This document shows, piece by piece, positions 62,302 through 64,000 of a DNA stretch of 64,000 nucleotides; positions within the stretch are counted from its first letter, which is position 1; each line of letters begins with the position of its first letter. The DNA is from Pseudomonadota bacterium. Its GTDB lineage: Bacteria > Pseudomonadota > Alphaproteobacteria > Rhizobiales > Rhizobiaceae. The stretch spans positions 1-64,000 of the forward strand of contig JAEYRU010000246.1 of assembly GCA_023435335.1 (NCBI GenBank), written 5' to 3'. The notes under the pieces were generated by a model. That model was not told the origin of the DNA. It saw only the letters and a program-made list of their open reading frames with translations, and ran no database searches. The position numbers were made by a program, and so were the translations under genes.

Positions 62302-63282
62302 ATGGATCTGACCTTGGACGAACGAATGGAACCGGCGGCGCGGGGAGGCGACGCCGGCGAGAGTACCGGAGCGAGGGGCACGGTCGCCCCCGAGGCCGCC
62401 CACCATCCGCAAGACAGGTGCCGGACGAATTCCCGTCGCGGCATCGTCGATCCGGATCGCCGATCCTACCCGCCCGTAGAAGCGGTTCTGCGAGCGCTTG
62501 CGGTGCTGCGCGCTGTCAACAAGCTGCGCATCGCGACCATCAACGCGATCCACGCGGAAACCGGAATCACGCGCCCCACCATCGTGCGCATGCTCGAGAC
62601 GCTGATGTTCGAGGGCTACGTCGTGCGCGACAACATGTGCGGCGGCTATCGCGTCACCTGCCGGGCCGAAGACCTCAATTCCGGATATACCGGCATCTCC
62701 CGCGTCATAGAGGTGGCGCGTCCGCTGGCGATCGAGCTCACCCGGCGGATCAAATGGCCGATCGGTCTCGGCGTGATCGACGGCGACGCGATCAGCATCC
62801 AGTTCTGGACCGGCGCGATCAGCCCCTGGGCGCACACCAACACCGTACTCGGCCTTCGGCCGGACCTTCTGACCTCGGCGATGGGCCGCGCTTATCTCGC
62901 CTTCTGCCCGCAGCCGCAGTTCGAACGCTATATGCTGCAGTTCCGCGCCGACCCCGCGCGCCAGTTCGACGAGCCGGAGGAGCAGCGCTTTCGCCGCCTG
63001 GTCAATCGCATCCGGGCCGACGGCTACGCCACGCGGGACCCCCGCACGAAGCCGCATCGGACGACCACGATGGCGATGCCGATCTGCGAGCGCGGCCAGG
63101 TGCAGGCGCTGATCAGCATCAGCTTCTTCAGGACAGCCGTGACACGCGCGATGATCGCGGAGCAGATCATCGCGCCGCTGCGTAACACGACGGCGAGCAT
63201 GGAAGCTTCGCTCCGCTTCGTGAACGCGGAACGCCAGACCATGGTCGCCGCCGAGGGCGACGATTTCGAGCACGGATTCTAG
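62302..63282 (+). CDS. IclR family transcriptional regulator (2)
   Basis: 326 residues from ATG 62302, which has GGGAGGAGAGG upstream. About 50 N-terminal residues are a disordered Glu/Ala/Gly/Arg-rich leader not needed by the family. The winged helix then shows AVLRALAVLRAVNKLRIATIN and the recognition segment GITRPTIVRMLETL; the effector domain has KWPIGLGVIDGDAISIQFW and AMGRAYLAFCP. Closely related in layout to IclR 1 at 34944. Its own promoter carries a TTYCG-N5-CGRAA site, making it the best candidate to bind all seven copies. Confidence 0.88.
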   Translation: MDLTLDERMEPAARGGDAGESTGARGTVAPEAAHHPQDRCRTNSRRGIVDPDRRSYPPVEAVLRALAVLRAVNKLRIATINAIHAETGITRPTIVRMLETLMFEGYVVRDNMCGGYRVTCRAEDLNSGYTGISRVIEVARPLAIELTRRIKWPIGLGVIDGDAISIQFWTGAISPWAHTNTVLGLRPDLLTSAMGRAYLAFCPQPQFERYMLQFRADPARQFDEPEEQRFRRLVNRIRADGYATRDPRTKPHRTTTMAMPICERGQVQALISISFFRTAVTRAMIAEQIIAPLRNTTASMEASLRFVNAERQTMVAAEGDDFEHGF

Positions 63283-63297
63283 CGGAGGCGCCCGGTG

Positions 63298-63317
63298 CCC
63301 GGGCCATGCGGCCCGGG
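63298..63317. terminator. Possible bidirectional hairpin between convergent genes
   Basis: CCCGGGCC (63298-63305), loop ATGC, GGCCCGGG (63310-63317): a perfect eight-base-pair GC stem in the 69-base gap between the convergent IclR and SnoaL-like genes. No T-run on either side, so intrinsic termination is only possible, not clear. Confidence 0.4.
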
Positions 63318-63351
63318 ACGGCGATAGAGTGAACCCGAGAGCGGCTGGGCG

Positions 63352-63804
63352 TCAGAGCTTGGGGTTCGTCGTGGGCGTGCCGCCCTCGAACCAGGTGTCG
63401 AACTTGCGCGACGTCAGCAGCCAGCCTGCCTCGCCGTCGCGGATCAGGTGGTCGGTCATGAAGGCGATCTGGATCGGCGGGTGGGTCGGGAGGACCGGCT
63501 TACCGTCGGCGCCATACAGCATCAGGAACCAGTGGGCGATTGCCTTGTCAGGCCCTTCCATGCGTGCATGGAAATTGTGGACGCTGTGCACCACGGTGCG
63601 CGCGCCGCGGTCCTCGCGCCACTTGTAGAAGGCCCGGATCTTCTCGCGGCCCTCGTAGGAAGCGGCTGGGCCAATGAACACGCCGTCCGGCGTGAAATAG
63701 TCCGGCGCGTTGCGTCCCCAATTCGTATCGACGTCGTGCCAATAGTCGATGACGAGCGCGTGCAGCTTGTGCGTCAACGCGAGGCGTTCGTCCGAAATGT
63801 CCAT
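63352..63804 (-). CDS. SnoaL-like (NTF2-fold) protein, second
   Basis: 150 residues: LHALVIDYWHDVDTNWGRNAPDYFTPDGVFIGPAASYEG (in segments) followed by REKIRAFYKWREDRGARTVVHSVHN and WLLTSRKFDTWFEGG. The conserved Tyr/Trp and Asp near the N-terminus and His at the strand are typical of small NTF2-fold hydratases, dehydrases or monooxygenase-like proteins. Not closely alike in length to the SnoaL-like protein at 30859. Its upstream neighbours lie beyond the window. Confidence 0.78.
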   Translation of the reverse strand: MDISDERLALTHKLHALVIDYWHDVDTNWGRNAPDYFTPDGVFIGPAASYEGREKIRAFYKWREDRGARTVVHSVHNFHARMEGPDKAIAHWFLMLYGADGKPVLPTHPPIQIAFMTDHLIRDGEAGWLLTSRKFDTWFEGGTPTTNPKL

Positions 63805-64000
63805 TTCCTGCTCCTGTCTCCATAATTCCGGCCTGTAGTCGCTGCCATTCTTAGTTCAGAGCCGAGTTGCGGGCGACGCTGAAAGTGGGTGGCGACGAGA
63901 CTGATATCCTTGATTTCATTGTAAGAAATTGAACTTCAAAGCCCTTTACGCCGGCTGCGTTCCGGCTCCTGACGAAGGGCAGCCTCAGCCTATCGGCGGA
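63805..64000. other. Non-coding right edge
   Basis: No gene is visible. An AT-rich patch (63900-63945) upstream of the SnoaL-like gene on the minus strand probably holds its promoter, but I cannot assign exact -35 and -10 hexamers. No TTYCG-N5-CGRAA site is present. Confidence 0.4.

Noticed and set aside
61948..63273. N-terminal extension of the cupin frame to about 749 codons
   Set aside because: It would run antisense through the IclR gene and across the operator at 62107; the GTG at 61947 has a good ribosome site and gives a complete cupin protein.

Overview
This 64 kb window is GC-rich, densely coding DNA, most likely from an alphaproteobacterium of the Rhizobiales (Hyphomicrobiales) type. 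I base that on the gene families (peptide, branched-chain and sugar ABC importers, TAXI-TRAP, tripartite tricarboxylate transporters, IclR and GntR regulators), the frequent GTG and TTG starts, and the tightly overlapping operons. No rRNA, tRNA, insertion sequence, phage gene or CRISPR array was recognised. It reads as a catabolic and transport region: about seven importers, each beside the enzymes expected to process its substrate.

Left half (1-30.7 kb). A GntR/FCD regulator sits between two arms of a peptide-type ABC importer. The ATPase arm leaves the left edge on the minus strand; the binding protein and permeases lie on the plus strand. Both arms are preceded by tandem TATACGAT octamers. 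Next come a type-B carboxylesterase, an acyl-CoA ligase and a TetR regulator, then a 3-hydroxyacyl-CoA-dehydrogenase-like SDR. A complete Liv importer follows, running without a real gap into a ribose-type importer. In that second importer one permease is fused to a strictosidine-synthase/SMP-30-like beta-propeller, and a second, degenerate propeller gene lies beside it. A GntR/UTRA regulator diverges from a second peptide importer (with a DppC-DppD fusion), an alpha/beta hydrolase and a class III CoA-transferase.

Right half (30.8-64 kb). In order: a SnoaL-like gene; a TAXI-TRAP importer with IclR regulator 1; a LigI-like amidohydrolase divergent from a six-gene operon (DUF6282-like, FAH-family, quinone-oxidoreductase-like, MaoC, acyl-CoA ligase, SDR); a class I fumarase/tartrate-dehydratase pair divergent from Ldh2 and aldehyde dehydrogenases; an orphan CoxL-type molybdenum hydroxylase followed by denD and otnI; a sialidase-fold protein; two TctAB pairs and two Bug binding proteins; otnC, otnK and a cupin protein; IclR regulator 2; and a second SnoaL-like gene. 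DenD, OtnI, OtnK and OtnC together make the complete D-erythronate to dihydroxyacetone phosphate route.

The most notable signal is a shared palindrome, TTYCG-N5-CGRAA. I found it seven times (31.5, 36.7, 44.7, 47.3, 52.8, 59.0 and 62.1 kb), always in intergenic or promoter DNA of the right half. It suggests that one or both paralogous IclR regulators tie these operons into one undescribed regulon. Other observations are the permease-propeller fusion, an otnK that appears to lack any ATG/GTG/TTG start, and a LivF whose Walker A lysine is arginine.
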